In this document: positions 8,165-8,520 of the stretch, piece after piece
Numbering within the stretch: the stretch's first letter is position 1
Layout: each line of letters begins with the position of its first letter
Source of the DNA: Clostridia bacterium
GTDB lineage: Bacteria > Bacillota_A > Clostridia > TANB77 > CAG-508
NCBI GenBank assembly: GCA_017621295.1
Contig: JAGATI010000124.1
Span: forward strand, 1 to 8,520
DNA: 8,520 nt
Reading direction: 5' to 3'
The notes under the pieces: model-generated
Database searches by the model: none
What the model saw: only the letters and a program-made list of their open reading frames with translations
Told to the model about the DNA's origin: nothing
Made by a program: the position numbers and the translations under genes

Positions 8165-8520
8165 TGAATTAAAAAAATATAAAGAATTTCAGATTATGAT
8201 TAATGATATACAGTATCAAGAAGCAATAATAGAATTTCTAGAAATAGAAAAAAATATAGATTACATAATTTTAAATGAAATATTACCAGGGAATATAAGT
8301 ATCGAGGAATTAATTAACAAAATAAAAATTAAAAATGAAAATATTGAAATAATTATAATACTGGAAAAAGAAAATAAAGAATTAGAAGGTTTTTTATATA
8401 GTAAAAAAATATTTAACATTTTTTATAATAATAAAGTTGAGATTATTGACGTTATAAAAATATTAAAAAATAAGAAAATAAATAATATTAAAATAGAAAA
8501 AGATATTGAAATGATAAAAG
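8121..8520 (+). CDS. Receiver-like-domain protein, 3' truncated by window (possible TadZ/CpaE-like P-loop protein)
   Basis: The start is ATG 8121, with an excellent GGAGGTGA (8108-8115) at 5 nt, inside the end of the VirB4-like gene (44-nt overlap), so translation is probably coupled. The 133 visible residues alternate hydrophobic strands and charged helices like a response-regulator receiver: KIVTALG (3-9), YIILNEILPG (48-57), IEIIIILE (75-82) and an amphipathic C-terminal helix. At the position of the phospho-acceptor aspartate stands Asn52, and no N-terminal acidic pair is visible, so phosphorylation is unlikely. Pseudo-receiver domains of this kind are known at the N-terminus of TadZ/CpaE proteins, which continue into a ParA/MinD-like ATPase; that continuation would lie beyond 8520 and is only inferred. 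It could also be an unrelated lineage-specific protein. The gene certainly exists; its function is open. Confidence 0.75.
   Translation, partial: MKKIVTALGNPILNNELKKYKEFQIMINDIQYQEAIIEFLEIEKNIDYIILNEILPGNISIEELINKIKIKNENIEIIIILEKENKELEGFLYSKKIFNIFYNNKVEIIDVIKILKNKKINNIKIEKDIEMIK

Overview
The window looks like the replication-origin region of a very AT-rich, low-G+C Gram-positive chromosome, most likely an uncultured Clostridia-type member of the Bacillota. Three things support this: the gene order dnaA - oriC - dnaN - recF - remB - gyrB, all on the + strand; the presence of RemB (DUF370), a Firmicutes marker; and the clostridial style of GyrB, including its TOPRIM region. The genus cannot be fixed from the sequence.

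Positions 1-3129 carry the 3' end of dnaA (domain IV), an intergenic origin of about 330 bp, dnaN, recF and remB. The origin has several DnaA boxes. Two perfect TTATCCACA boxes abut at 605-622 and run into a DnaA-trio-like tract and an AT-rich unwinding region just before dnaN. recF is broken by a one-base frameshift at about 2203-2209, in an otherwise full-length and well conserved gene. It may be a real mutation or a consensus error. gyrB (3151-5064) is intact. No S4-domain gene lies between dnaN and recF, and gyrA does not follow gyrB; both differ from the common Firmicutes order.

Positions 5065-5731 have no protein gene I can support. Here the + strand switches to strong C-over-G excess. 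The minus strand offers a TATAAT-type promoter near 5548-5577 and, about 400 nt further, a perfect 15-bp hairpin followed by a U-rich run. In between lie at least six degenerate copies of a ~22-nt motif. I read this as a candidate minus-strand non-coding RNA or a decayed repeat array; it matches no RNA family I recognise.

From 5668 a strong + strand promoter drives a second operon: a small TraC-like (VirB4 N-terminal-domain-like) protein, a VirB4-type conjugation/secretion ATPase lacking that N-terminal domain, and the beginning of a protein with a receiver-like fold that lacks the phospho-acceptor aspartate. The first gene has no ATG, GTG or TTG at its conserved N-terminus; the best start is an ATA at 5732 behind a good ribosome binding site. 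Together this looks like the start of a type IV secretion-like or conjugation-derived locus placed directly beside the origin. Its purpose cannot be settled from this window because the locus runs off the 3' end.
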